The translations under genes were made by a program, and so were the position numbers. 64,000 nucleotides of DNA, from positions 121,449 through 185,448 of the forward strand of contig JAFQGT010000006.1 in assembly GCA_017415425.1 (NCBI GenBank), read 5' to 3'. Source of the DNA: Oscillospiraceae bacterium. Lineage in GTDB: Bacteria; Bacillota; Clostridia; Oscillospirales; Oscillospiraceae. Of this stretch, positions 7,670 to 15,977 are shown piece after piece; position 1 is the stretch's first letter; each line of letters starts with the position of its first letter. The notes beneath the pieces were generated by a model. It saw only the letters and a program-made list of their open reading frames with translations, did no database searches and was not told the DNA's origin.

Positions 7670-8131
7670 TCAGAAGGGCAGCTGGGCATCGTCGTCATCC
7701 AGCATCGCAAAATCGGATGCGGGAGCAGATGCGCCGGGAGCGCTGTAGCCGCCGAAGCTGGGAGCGGAGAAGCTGTTGCTGCCGTAGGCAGAACCACCTT
7801 CATTTTCCCGCCGGCTGTCGCCGAAGTAGACATTGTCTGCCACTACTTCAGCGGTGCGGCGCTTGTTGCCGTCCTTATCGGTCCAGCTGCGGATCTGCAG
7901 CCGGCCGGACACCACCGCCATACGGCCCTTGGTGAAGTACTTGGATACGAATTCTCCAGTCTGACGCCAAGCGACACAGTCGATGAAGTCGGTTTCCCGT
8001 TCGCCGTTTTCGTTCTTGCCGAAGTCGCGATCAACTGCCAGAGAGAAACTGGCAACTGCGACACCGCTGCCGGTACGGCGCAGTTCGGGATCACGGGTCA
8101 GACGACCCATAATGGTGATGTGGTTGAGCAT
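7670..8131 (-). CDS. ssb: single-stranded DNA-binding protein
   Basis: 153 residues. An OB-fold domain (about 1-105: MLNHITIMGRLTRDPELRRT ... FIDCVAWRQTGEFVSKYFTKGRMAVVSGRLQIRSW) is followed by a Gly/Ser/Ala-rich flexible linker and the acidic tip LDDDDAQLPF that recruits replication and repair partners. It protects single-stranded DNA during replication. Position between rpsF and rpsR is conserved across Firmicutes and points to the housekeeping SsbA rather than a competence or phage paralogue. Confidence 0.96.
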   Translation of the reverse strand: MLNHITIMGRLTRDPELRRTGSGVAVASFSLAVDRDFGKNENGERETDFIDCVAWRQTGEFVSKYFTKGRMAVVSGRLQIRSWTDKDGNKRRTAEVVADNVYFGDSRRENEGGSAYGSNSFSAPSFGGYSAPGASAPASDFAMLDDDDAQLPF

Positions 8132-8143
8132 AGATTGACCCCC

Positions 8144-8440
8144 TTACTCTTCCACGATGGTGACCAGGCTACGCAGGACGCCTTCGGTGATCTTCATCAC
8201 ACGCTCCAGCTCTGCGGGGAACTCGGGCTTGGACTCGAAGTTCATCAGAACATAGTAGCCTTCGGTCAGATCATTGATTGCGTAAGCCAAGCGACGCTTG
8301 CCCCACTCATCAATGTTAGACAGAGTACCCTCCGCCTCCACCATTGCCTTGAACTTGTTCACAAGTGCGGCGATGCCCTCTTCGCCCTGAGCAGGGTCGA
8401 TGATGTAGAGCACCTCGTACTTACCGGTGATCTTAGCCAT
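8144..8440 (-). CDS. rpsF: 30S ribosomal protein S6
   Basis: 98 residues, MAKITGKYEVLYIIDPAQGE through GKRRLAYAINDLTEGYYVLMNFESKPEFPAELERVMKITEGVLRSLVT, the full S6 fold. The ATG is preceded by AAAGGAGGTG. First gene of the operon, with a consensus promoter at 8520-8548. The start codon context contains one of the very few CATG tetranucleotides in this part of the window. Confidence 0.96.
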   Translation of the reverse strand: MAKITGKYEVLYIIDPAQGEEGIAALVNKFKAMVEAEGTLSNIDEWGKRRLAYAINDLTEGYYVLMNFESKPEFPAELERVMKITEGVLRSLVTIVEE

Positions 8441-8519
8441 GTTGTTTGCACCTCCTTTTGGACTGTTGGCCCCCGGTCGCGCCGGGAGCAAGGATTTGTC
8501 CGCATTCGCAGACCAGTGT

Positions 8520-8548
8520 ATTATATATTCCTCCAATCCAAATGTCAA
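8520..8548 (-). promoter_or_regulatory. promoter of rpsF-ssb-rpsR
   Basis: Minus-strand TTGACA (8548-8543) and TATAAT (8525-8520) exactly 17 bp apart, both perfect matches to the vegetative sigma consensus. Confidence 0.9.
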
Positions 8549-8609
8549 GGGATTTTCGCAAAAACTTCCGTATATTCCCATAAGCTGCGGGAAAACTGGT
8601 GTTTAAGAG

Positions 8610-9293
8610 GTGATGGAATTGATTTTATCCTACGGAAGGACCATTATTTTGTATCTGGTGTTGATTCTGGTGGTGCGATTTATGGGCAAACGGCAGATCG
8701 GACAGATGGAGCCGTCAGAATTTGTGGTAACGATGCTGGTGGCAAATCTGGCGGCCATTCCTATGCAGGATGGGGGGATCCCTCTGTACTCCGGGGCGGT
8801 GCCCATCCTCACGGTGCTGGGGGCGGAGCTGGTGCTGTCGGCTCTGTCTATGAAGAGTATGCGGGTGCGAAAGTGGCTTTGCGGCAAGCCGGTGATCCTG
8901 ATCGATAACGGAAAACTTTTGACACACAATTTGAAAAGGACCCGGGTCACTCTGGATGAGCTGACCGGGCATCTGCGGGAGAAGGATGTACTGGATCTAC
9001 GGACGGTGCAATATGCTATTTTGGAGACCAACGGCAATCTGTCTGTCTTTCCCTATCCCAAGGAACGTCCGGCTTCAGCCAAGGCTGCCGGGATCCAGGT
9101 AAAACCCCAGTATCTGCCCATTACTCTGGTGTCTGATGGAAAGGTGATGGAGGAGAATCTCCAAAAGGCAGGGAAGGACAAAGCCTGGCTGCAGCGGGTG
9201 CTGCAGCAGCAAAAATCCACCGTCAGCGATACTTTGCTGCTGACGGTGGATGCTCAGGATACAATCATATTTTACCGGAAAGAGGGGTCTTGA
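8610..9293 (+). CDS. DUF421 (YetF-like) membrane protein
   Basis: About 225 residues. Three N-terminal helices (TIILYLVLILVVRFMGKRQ; EFVVTMLVANLAAI; AVPILTVLGAELVLSAL) are followed by a cytoplasmic domain with the family landmarks MGKRQIGQMEPSEFVV, GKPVILIDNGKLL, LREKDVLDLRTVQYAILETNGNLSVF. Function of DUF421 proteins is not settled. The start is ambiguous: GTG 8610, ATG 8613 and TTG 8619 are in frame, and GAGGTGA spacing favours TTG 8619. The next gene begins at the base after the stop codon, so the pair is an operon. Confidence 0.88.
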   Translation: MMELILSYGRTIILYLVLILVVRFMGKRQIGQMEPSEFVVTMLVANLAAIPMQDGGIPLYSGAVPILTVLGAELVLSALSMKSMRVRKWLCGKPVILIDNGKLLTHNLKRTRVTLDELTGHLREKDVLDLRTVQYAILETNGNLSVFPYPKERPASAKAAGIQVKPQYLPITLVSDGKVMEENLQKAGKDKAWLQRVLQQQKSTVSDTLLLTVDAQDTIIFYRKEGS

Positions 9294-9674
9294 TTGAAAA
9301 AAGGATGGTTGGGTATCGCCATTTTGGTGGGATTCCTTATCCTGGGGTTTTTGACCTCCCAATGGATGGATCAGGCCCATCTGCCCGGAGCCCAGCTGCT
9401 GCAGGAAGCGGCAGAGGTGACATTAAAAGGGGATTTGGATGCAGGGGTTGCCTTAGCAAAGCAGGCAGAATCCCTCTGGCAAAGCAGCAGAATGGGAACG
9501 GCTGCGGTGGCGGATCACAGTCCTATGGAGGAGATTGACAATCTCTTCCGGGAACTGTGGGTGTATGCAGCCACGGAGGAGACGCCCCATTTTGCTGCCA
9601 CCAGCGCGGCACTGTCCCAAAAGCTGCAGGCAATGGCAGATGCCCACCGGCTGTCCTGGCAGAGCTTGCTTTAA
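9294..9674 (+). CDS. DUF4363 family protein
   Basis: 126 residues starting with TTG immediately after the DUF421 stop codon. One N-terminal membrane helix (GWLGIAILVGFLILGFL) anchors an extracellular helical domain (LLQEAAEVTLKGDLDAGVALAKQAESLWQSSRM ... MEEIDNLFRELWVYAATEE). This matches DUF4363, which in Clostridia is commonly encoded next to DUF421; the two presumably act together at the membrane. No enzymatic motif is visible. Confidence 0.8.
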   Translation: MKKGWLGIAILVGFLILGFLTSQWMDQAHLPGAQLLQEAAEVTLKGDLDAGVALAKQAESLWQSSRMGTAAVADHSPMEEIDNLFRELWVYAATEETPHFAATSAALSQKLQAMADAHRLSWQSLL

Positions 9675-9700
9675 TATATCCTGCCAAACGGAGTGAACGG

Positions 9701-11584
9701 TTACTGGGAAAGCTGCTGTTTGTGGTACTGCAGGGTGTACAGATTGTAGTACCGACCCTTCTGGGCCAGCAGCTCCTGGTGGGTGCCTTGTTCCAGAATC
9801 TTGCCGTGAGACAGCAGGATGATATTATCGGAATGCTGAATGGTGCTTAAGCGGTGGGCCACGATCAGCATCGTGCCGATGTTCTTCATCTTCTCCAGAG
9901 AGTCTTGGATCAGCACCTCGGTCTCGGTGTCGATATTGGCGGTGGCCTCGTCCAGAATCATCACCGAGGGCTTATGGATAATGGTACGGGCAAAGCTCAG
10001 CAGCTGCCGCTGACCGGCAGAGAAGTTGTTGCCCCGCTCCCGAACCGGCTCGTCAAGACCGGCCTCCAGCTTGGTGATAAAGGAGTCGGCATTCACATAC
10101 CGGCAGGCCTCCATCACTTCCTCATCGCTGACGCCCTCCATTCGCAGCAGAATGTTGCTGCGGATGGTGCCGGAGAACAGGAACACATCCTGGAGCATCT
10201 GGCCAAAGTGGCGGCGCAGAGAGGAGATCTTGATCTTCTTAATGTCGATGCCGTCGATGAGGATCTGACCCTTTTGAATATCGTAATTGCGGCAGATCAG
10301 GCTAAGAATGGTGGTTTTGCCGGAGCCGGTGGAACCCACAAAGGCCACGGTCTGCTTGGGCTCGACCTTGAAGGAAACGCCCTGCAGTACCCATTCGTCC
10401 GGCTTGTAGGCGAACCACACATCCTTAAATTCAATCTCACCCCGAATCTGAGGCAGGTCGATGGCGTCGGGCTCGTCCACCACTTCCGGAACCATATCCA
10501 AAATGGTGAAGATCTTTTCGGAGGAGGCAAAGGCGGATTGAAGGGTGTCAAACTGCTCAGCCAGGGTCTGAATGGGATCAAAGAACCGGGAGGCGTACAT
10601 ATAGAAGGTCACCACTGTGCCGGAGGTGATCACCTGACCCAGCAGGGTGAAATCCTGAATGTAGCTCTTGGCACCTAAGTACAGCAGGCAAAGTACCGTG
10701 CTGATGTAGAGCATATACACCATAGGCCGGAAGATGCCGAAAACGAACATCCGCTGCCGCCGTGCCTTGGTCAGTGCTACACTCTTGGTATGAAATTCGT
10801 CCATTTTCGCAGTTTCCCGGTTGAAGATCTGGGTGATCTTCATACCGGACAGGTTTTCTGACAGGAAGGTGTTCAGGTCGGTGCGGCTGTCGGTAACGGC
10901 CCGGTGGGCTTTCCGGGAGAATTTCCGGAAGATCACTGTGAACAGCACCACAAAGGGCACAAAGCACAGCAGAACCAGGGTCATCCCGTAGTTGATCACC
11001 AGCATAGAGATCAGTACGCCGAACAGCACCATACAGTTTTTCACCATCGTTACCAAAACGTTGGTGAACATCATAGAGATGGCGTTGGTATCATTGGTGA
11101 CACGGGTCACCAGCTTGCCCACGGGGATGTTGTTCAGCTGTTCGTGGGACAGGCTTTCGATATGGGTGAAGATGTCCAGCCGCAGCTTGGACAGGATCTT
11201 CTGTCCGGTTTTCTGCAGGATCAGCGCCTGGGCATAGGTACACACCAGGGAGATCAGCAGGATCACACCGTAGAAGGCCACCAGAGCGAACAGTGTGGAC
11301 AGTTGGAACTGTCCCTTCACCAGCTCCTCAATATGACCTACCAGCAGGGGAGAGAGGATGTTGTGACCGATGGACAGCAGCATAATGAAGAATACCACCA
11401 CGAAGTCCTTCCAGAAGGGCTTGGCGTATACCAGCAGCCGGGAAATGATCTCCTTGTCCGGCATATGGCGGTCATAACCTATGGCGGCCTTTTTGTTTTT
11501 GATGCAGAAGAATGCAATCACAAAAATCAGAGTGAAGACACCGATGATACTGCCTACAATGAGGATGGGCAAATACTCAGCCAT
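9701..11584 (-). CDS. heterodimeric ABC exporter, subunit with canonical ATPase site
   Basis: 627 residues. An extra N-terminal helix (LPILIVGSIIGVFTLIFVIAFFC), a six-helix exporter domain (about 50-340) and a nucleotide-binding domain: Walker A GSTGSGKTT, signature NFSAGQRQ (Ala in place of the second signature Gly), Walker B VMILDEATANIDT with catalytic Glu, H-loop IVAHRLSTI. It forms a full transporter with the product of 11577-13361, whose stop overlaps this start by 8 bp. The pair resembles BmrCD/LmrCD-type multidrug or peptide/lipid exporters. Substrate cannot be read from sequence. Confidence 0.9.
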   Translation of the reverse strand: MAEYLPILIVGSIIGVFTLIFVIAFFCIKNKKAAIGYDRHMPDKEIISRLLVYAKPFWKDFVVVFFIMLLSIGHNILSPLLVGHIEELVKGQFQLSTLFALVAFYGVILLISLVCTYAQALILQKTGQKILSKLRLDIFTHIESLSHEQLNNIPVGKLVTRVTNDTNAISMMFTNVLVTMVKNCMVLFGVLISMLVINYGMTLVLLCFVPFVVLFTVIFRKFSRKAHRAVTDSRTDLNTFLSENLSGMKITQIFNRETAKMDEFHTKSVALTKARRQRMFVFGIFRPMVYMLYISTVLCLLYLGAKSYIQDFTLLGQVITSGTVVTFYMYASRFFDPIQTLAEQFDTLQSAFASSEKIFTILDMVPEVVDEPDAIDLPQIRGEIEFKDVWFAYKPDEWVLQGVSFKVEPKQTVAFVGSTGSGKTTILSLICRNYDIQKGQILIDGIDIKKIKISSLRRHFGQMLQDVFLFSGTIRSNILLRMEGVSDEEVMEACRYVNADSFITKLEAGLDEPVRERGNNFSAGQRQLLSFARTIIHKPSVMILDEATANIDTETEVLIQDSLEKMKNIGTMLIVAHRLSTIQHSDNIILLSHGKILEQGTHQELLAQKGRYYNLYTLQYHKQQLSQ

Positions 11585-13361
11585 TGTTATGGTCGCCTCC
11601 TTCCTCTTCCAGCCGCTGCAGGTCTACCATTTTCTGGTAGGCGCGGTTTGTGGCGTACAGGTGGTCGTGGGTACCCACCGCTTCCAGATGACCGTCTTCA
11701 ATGAAGATGATCTTATCCATCTTTTCGATGGTGGAGATCCGGTGGGCGATCAAAATGGTGGTCTTGCCCGCCCGGGTAGCACGCAGATTTTCCAAAATGG
11801 TCTTCTCGGTCTTGGTATCCACTGCGGAGACAGAGTCGTCCAGAATCAGAATGGGGGCATTCTTCAGCAGGGCTCTGGCTATGGAGATACGCTGCTTCTG
11901 ACCGCCGGAGACGGTAACGCCCCGCTCACCCAGCACTGTTTGGTAGCCCATAGAGAATTCTTCGATGTTGCTGTGGACATCTGCCAGCTTGGCGGCTTCT
12001 TCAATATGGGGGCCGCTCTTGTCATCCAAACCGAAGCCGATGTTATTGGCGATGGTATCGGAGAACAGGAAATTGTCCTGAGGCACATAGGCACAGCCCG
12101 CCCGCACATCTCGGATAGAGACGGTGTTCACATCGTGGCCGTCGATAAACAAAGCGCCGTCGGGCACATTGTATGTACGCAGGATCAGATCCACAAGGGT
12201 GGTCTTGCCGGCGCCGGTTTTACCCACCAGACCCACGTTTTCACCGGCGTGGATGGTGAAGGAGATATTTTCCAGTGCGTCGAACTCTCCGTCGGGATAG
12301 CGGAAGGACAGATTTCGGAATTCAATGTCACCCCGGATCTCGGGCAGGGCGTCCACACCGGGGCGGTCCACTACATCCTGTTTGGCATCCAGAAGTTCTG
12401 CAATACGCTTGATGGAGGCCTTGCCACGGGAGGTCATATCGATCAACTCGGACACCGCCATAATGGGCCAAATGATGGAATTGAAGTAGCCGATGAACTC
12501 CACCAACTGACCGGCGTTGAACCGGCCTTGATAGACCAGATAGCCGCCGTAGCCTAAGATCACGCAGATGACGCTCTCCACAAAGCCCATAACCATAATC
12601 CGGAAGGTGATGGAGGCCTTGGTGAAGGCGACGTTGGTTTCCTCGTTTTCCTTATTCAGCTGCTTAAAGAACAGCAGCTCCTTGGCCTCTTTCACAAAGG
12701 CCTTGATCACCGCAATGCCGGAGAAACTCTCCTGAGAGAAGTCGGACAGGTTGGAAAAGGCCTCCTGCCGGGCATCCCACTTTTTGGTCAGCTGGTTACC
12801 CACCACGATGGAGCCGGCCAGCAAAAATGCCATAGGGATCATAGAAAGAATGGTCAGCAGGTGATCCATCTGCCACATTTTGATGATTGCCAGAATACCC
12901 AGAAACACTGCATCACACAGCATAAGCAGACCCCAGCTGAAGGATTCCTGAATGGTATCCAGATCGTTGGTGAACAGGCTCATCAGATTGCCGACTTTGT
13001 TAACCTGATAATATTCCCGACTTAAGTCCTTGCAGTGGCTGAACATCCGATTTCGCAGATCGGCCTCCACGCTGATGCCTGCGCCAAAGAAACAGATCCG
13101 CCACAAAAACCTGCCCAATACCATTGCCAGAATGATGATCACCAGCGGCATACAGACACGGTCCAGCAAGAAGTCCATATCAAATGCGGTCTGCACCCCG
13201 TCCATCATCACAAATCCGTCGTTCATACCATTGACCACCATCTGGTACAGCCGGGGGATCATCAGCTGCAGGTAGTCGATGACGATCAGCGTCAAAAGAC
13301 CCGGGAGCAGCAGATAAGCAAATTTTAGGTAATACCGGTTAATATGCTTTTGGAATATCAA
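11577..13361 (-). CDS. heterodimeric ABC exporter, subunit with degenerate ATPase site
   Basis: 594 residues from a TTG start with AGGAGGTGG upstream (the in-frame extension to 13427 encodes the ribosome binding site itself). Six-helix exporter domain (about 15-320), then the nucleotide-binding domain: Walker A GKTGAGKTT, signature VSGGQKQR, Walker B ILILDDSVSAVDT, H-loop IAHRISTI. The residue after Walker B is Asp where Glu is catalytic, so one of the two composite sites is probably poorly hydrolytic, as in the BmrC-type half of asymmetric exporters. First gene of the pair. Confidence 0.9.
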   Translation of the reverse strand: MIFQKHINRYYLKFAYLLLPGLLTLIVIDYLQLMIPRLYQMVVNGMNDGFVMMDGVQTAFDMDFLLDRVCMPLVIIILAMVLGRFLWRICFFGAGISVEADLRNRMFSHCKDLSREYYQVNKVGNLMSLFTNDLDTIQESFSWGLLMLCDAVFLGILAIIKMWQMDHLLTILSMIPMAFLLAGSIVVGNQLTKKWDARQEAFSNLSDFSQESFSGIAVIKAFVKEAKELLFFKQLNKENEETNVAFTKASITFRIMVMGFVESVICVILGYGGYLVYQGRFNAGQLVEFIGYFNSIIWPIMAVSELIDMTSRGKASIKRIAELLDAKQDVVDRPGVDALPEIRGDIEFRNLSFRYPDGEFDALENISFTIHAGENVGLVGKTGAGKTTLVDLILRTYNVPDGALFIDGHDVNTVSIRDVRAGCAYVPQDNFLFSDTIANNIGFGLDDKSGPHIEEAAKLADVHSNIEEFSMGYQTVLGERGVTVSGGQKQRISIARALLKNAPILILDDSVSAVDTKTEKTILENLRATRAGKTTILIAHRISTIEKMDKIIFIEDGHLEAVGTHDHLYATNRAYQKMVDLQRLEEEGGDHNNG

Positions 13362-13450
13362 GGGTATCCACCTCCTAAGCACAAATGTCATTCCGTACAT
13401 TATAGCATAGCCAAATGGGTTTGGCAAACATTTGTTAAAAAATATATGAT

Positions 13451-13480
13451 AAAAACCCTCTGCGGCATTGCCGCAGAGGG
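13451..13480 (-). terminator. intrinsic terminator after the Nudix gene
   Basis: Stem CCCTCTGCGGC / GCCGCAGAGGG (13456-13480) then five T on the minus strand, 6 bases past the Nudix stop codon. Confidence 0.88.
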
Positions 13481-13486
13481 AATGGG

Positions 13487-13957
13487 TTATTTGATTTTCT
13501 TTCCGTCCAGTACAGCTTCAACCAGAGTGTCTCCATCATAGCGCAGTTTCAGTAGGAAAAACGGTGCATCCTGCCACAAAAGCTCCAGAAAGATCCGGTC
13601 GCCTTCCCAAGTGGGAAGACGGTTTACAAACGCCCGGCTGACCCAACGCAGGTCTCCTTCATCACACTGCTTCAGCTGCCCGGTGAAACCGTCGGCAGTG
13701 AACAGGTACATATACTCCCCCTCCCAAGGGCCGTTGGTTAAGAAGGTGACGATACCCCGGCATTTCCAGCGGGTCAGGGTCAGACCGGTCTCCTCGTAGG
13801 CTTCCCGCAGGAGACATTCATCGGGAGTCTCTTCCGGCAGGAATTTACCGCCGATGCCGATCCATTTATCCTGATTTACATCGTTTTTCTTCTTGGTCCG
13901 GTGGAGCATCAAAACCTGGTCTCCCTGGGTCACATAGCAGAGGGTGGAATTGATCAT
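13487..13957 (-). CDS. Nudix hydrolase (8-oxo-dGTP diphosphatase-like)
   Basis: 156 residues with a complete Nudix box: GGKFLPEETPDECLLREAYE followed by ETGL, fitting G-x5-E-x7-REUxEExGU. The opening INSTLCYVTQGDQVLMLHRTKKKNDVNQDKWIGIGGKF is typical of MutT-type enzymes from Firmicutes that clean oxidised purine nucleotides, but Nudix substrates are hard to assign from sequence. It lies 15 bases downstream of the lipid kinase gene on the same strand and is followed by a terminator. Confidence 0.88.
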   Translation of the reverse strand: MINSTLCYVTQGDQVLMLHRTKKKNDVNQDKWIGIGGKFLPEETPDECLLREAYEETGLTLTRWKCRGIVTFLTNGPWEGEYMYLFTADGFTGQLKQCDEGDLRWVSRAFVNRLPTWEGDRIFLELLWQDAPFFLLKLRYDGDTLVEAVLDGKKIK

Positions 13958-13972
13958 AGCGCGTTCCTCTTT

Positions 13973-14854
13973 CTATTTCATCAGATGAATGGCGTGATGC
14001 AGATTGGTGACAGTAACGGTATCGTGGCCGTCTTCTTTCTCACCGTCCAATGTCCAGTTCATATTGGGGCTTGCGTGGATCACCACTTCCCGGGTGCTGC
14101 GGAAGGTCATCATTTTGCAGTTATACTGCTGCTTCTGCACCGCCAGAATACATTCAGTCAGCTCCGCCATACTATGGGGTGCCCGCACCAGCAGAATCTC
14201 AAACATACCGTCGCCCATATCTACCTGCTTGGGATCCAATGTGACAAGTCCGCCGATGCTGGTGGAGTTGCAGATAGCGCCGAACAGGTAGTCGTCTTCC
14301 AGGACCTCTCCGTCCAGTTCCACCCGTACGTGCTCCTTGCGGATCTGGGACAGCTCCGGGATACTGCCCAAAATGTAAGCAGTATGGCCCAGGGCATTCT
14401 TTACATTCTGGGGGGTGGCGTAGCTGGCTTTGGTGAATGCGCCGAAGGATGCCACATAGGAAAAATACCGGCTTCCGAACCGCCCCACATCATAGCATTC
14501 CGGCTGACCGGAGACGATGGCCTGCGCTGCGGCGATGGGATCGGCAGGCAGATGCAACGAGGAGGCAAAATCGTTGGTGGAGCCGGCGGGGATATAGCCG
14601 ATGGGCAGATCCAGCCCAGCCTCTAAAAGACCGGTGACGGTTTCGTTAAAAGTACCGTCGCCGCCGCAGCAGACCACCAGATCCATACCGGGCGAGAGCG
14701 CTTTTACCGCACGGGTGGCGTCTTTTTGCTTTTCGGTGATGTAGACACGCACATCAAACTCTGCCCGGTTAAACACAGACAAAATCTCCGGCAGGACCTT
14801 GTTGGCCTTCCGGGTACCGGCGCAGGGATTGAGAATGAACAGCATTTTTTTCAT
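13973..14854 (-). CDS. diacylglycerol/lipid kinase (YegS/DgkB family)
   Basis: 293 residues. The nucleotide-binding domain begins MLFILNPCAGTRKANKVLPEI and has the GGDGTFNETVTGLL motif, followed by PIGYIPAGSTNDFA; the second beta-rich domain contains DPKQVDMGDGMFEILLVR. This is the YegS/BmrU/DgkB group that phosphorylates lipids, probably diacylglycerol, at the inner face of the membrane. ATG at 14854 has AAGGTGATC upstream; a GTG three codons earlier is inside that site. It is followed by the Nudix gene, likely as an operon. Confidence 0.9.
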   Translation of the reverse strand: MKKMLFILNPCAGTRKANKVLPEILSVFNRAEFDVRVYITEKQKDATRAVKALSPGMDLVVCCGGDGTFNETVTGLLEAGLDLPIGYIPAGSTNDFASSLHLPADPIAAAQAIVSGQPECYDVGRFGSRYFSYVASFGAFTKASYATPQNVKNALGHTAYILGSIPELSQIRKEHVRVELDGEVLEDDYLFGAICNSTSIGGLVTLDPKQVDMGDGMFEILLVRAPHSMAELTECILAVQKQQYNCKMMTFRSTREVVIHASPNMNWTLDGEKEDGHDTVTVTNLHHAIHLMK

Positions 14855-14972
14855 TGGGATCACCTTGCTATTGCAGTACTTTAGTTAAATTATACCACCG
14901 GCGAAAAAAAGCGCAAGCGGAAAACGGGGAGGTTTTCTGCAAATAGGCAAAAAATTTACGAATTATTCAAAG

Positions 14973-15001
14973 TTGACAGCGGGTAGAATTTGGGGTATAC
15001 T
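14973..15001 (+). promoter_or_regulatory. queT promoter
   Basis: TTGACA (14973-14978), 17 bp, TATACT (14996-15001), directly in front of the riboswitch. Confidence 0.9.
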
Positions 15002-15016
15002 GTGGATAATTTCATA

Positions 15017-15058
15017 AGACAGTTCGTGACCATCCTGTCGGTAAACAAAACTAGGGAG
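15017..15058 (+). promoter_or_regulatory. preQ1-I riboswitch aptamer
   Basis: Stem GACAG (15019-15023) / CTGTC (15035-15039), loop beginning TTCGTGACC, and the A-rich tail GGTAAACAAAACTAGGGAG that folds back into the loop as a pseudoknot. The layout follows class I preQ1 aptamers, for example the Thermoanaerobacter tengcongensis form with its AACAAAACAAGG tail. It senses the queuosine precursor preQ1 and controls the queT gene 70 bases downstream through the terminator at 15085-15109. Confidence 0.82.
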
Positions 15059-15084
15059 TAAAGGCGCAGTATGCGCTTTTGTTT

Positions 15085-15109
15085 ATGGGCACGGCTGTGC
15101 CCATTTTTT
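15085..15109 (+). terminator. riboswitch-controlled terminator before queT
   Basis: ATGGGCAC stem, GGCT loop, GTGCCCAT and six T. An upstream imperfect stem pairing AACAAAA (15044-15050) with TTTTGTT (15077-15083) could act as an alternative fold. Confidence 0.8.
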
Positions 15110-15127
15110 GTTGTTTGGAGAACTTTT

Positions 15128-15631
15128 ATGAATCGGAAGCCCCGTTTGTTAGCGCAAGGCGCGGTGATCGCGGCAATGTATGTGGCGCTGACCTATCTGC
15201 AGAATTTTTTGATCCCCAATTCCACCTCCTGGGCCATTCAGTTTCGGGCATCGGAGGCGTTGTGCGTGCTGGCACTGTTTACCCCGGCGGCGATCCCGGG
15301 GTTAACTTTGGGGTGTTTGCTGTACAATGTCAGCTACGGGGCGGCGCTGCCTCTGGACTTTCTGATGGGCAGCCTTGCAACGCTGATCGCCACCGGCGGT
15401 ATGTACTTGATACGAAAGATCACTGTCAAAGGGTATCCGCTCCTTGCTATGCTGCTGCCGGCGGTGTCCAATGCTTTTTTGGTAGGCTGGGAGCTGAGTA
15501 TATACATCGGCGGCGGTTTCTGGATCAATGCACTGTATGTGGCCACCGGAGAGGCTGCGGTGCTACTGACACTGGGAAGTGTGCTGTACTGGGTCATTCA
15601 AAGACGGCAGCTGCAAAAGTATTTTCAATAA
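15128..15631 (+). CDS. queT: queuosine precursor transporter QueT family
   Basis: 167 residues with about five membrane helices. It starts MNRKPRLLAQGAVIAAMYVA and contains NSTSWAIQFRASEALCVLALFTPAAIPGLTLGCLLYN and PLDFLMGSLATLIATGGMYLIRK, characteristic of the QueT (COG4708) S-component-like transporters. It imports preQ1 or a related queuosine precursor, probably with an ECF module encoded elsewhere. The ATG has GGAG upstream. Control by the preQ1 riboswitch in its leader supports the substrate assignment. Confidence 0.92.
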   Translation: MNRKPRLLAQGAVIAAMYVALTYLQNFLIPNSTSWAIQFRASEALCVLALFTPAAIPGLTLGCLLYNVSYGAALPLDFLMGSLATLIATGGMYLIRKITVKGYPLLAMLLPAVSNAFLVGWELSIYIGGGFWINALYVATGEAAVLLTLGSVLYWVIQRRQLQKYFQ

Positions 15632-15637
15632 TCCGTA

Positions 15638-15676
15638 AAAAATCGGCCTTGCTCCCAACGGAGCAAGGCCGGTTTT
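15638..15676. terminator. bidirectional intrinsic terminator
   Basis: Twelve-base-pair stem CGGCCTTGCTCC (15644-15655) / 15660-15671 with A-run and T-run flanks, between the converging queT and the DUF1292 gene. Confidence 0.88.
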
Positions 15677-15679
15677 CTG

Positions 15680-15964
15680 TTAGTCTTCAAACTGGAGAAT
15701 GTCCTTATAGCGCTCTTTGAAAATATCGTACACCGCGTCCAGAATATCCTCGTTTTCCACGGCGATATAGTTCTCGTTCTCCTCGTCTACGGGCTGCACT
15801 TCCAGAATCACGATCTCATCGGAATCCTGGGGCATCAGCACCAGATACTCGGTGCCGTTGTACTCGATGCAGTCCAGGTAGTCGAAGTTAATATCTTCGC
15901 CGTGCTCGTCGGTAAGGGTCAGAACAGAGGATTCTTCCTCCTGCAGGATCTCTTCGCTTTCCAT
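15680..15964 (-). CDS. DUF1292 domain-containing protein
   Basis: 94 residues, very acidic. The core SVLTLTDEHGEDINFDYLDCIEYNGTEYLVLMP followed by EIVILEVQPVDEENENYIAVENEDILDAVYDIFKERY is the DUF1292 pattern. Members are small cytosolic proteins of unknown role, common in Clostridia. It follows kdgK by 13 bases on the same strand and may be read through from that operon, though no functional link to sugar acid breakdown is evident. Confidence 0.85.
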   Translation of the reverse strand: MESEEILQEEESSVLTLTDEHGEDINFDYLDCIEYNGTEYLVLMPQDSDEIVILEVQPVDEENENYIAVENEDILDAVYDIFKERYKDILQFED

Positions 15965-15977
15965 AATGGGTTCCTCC

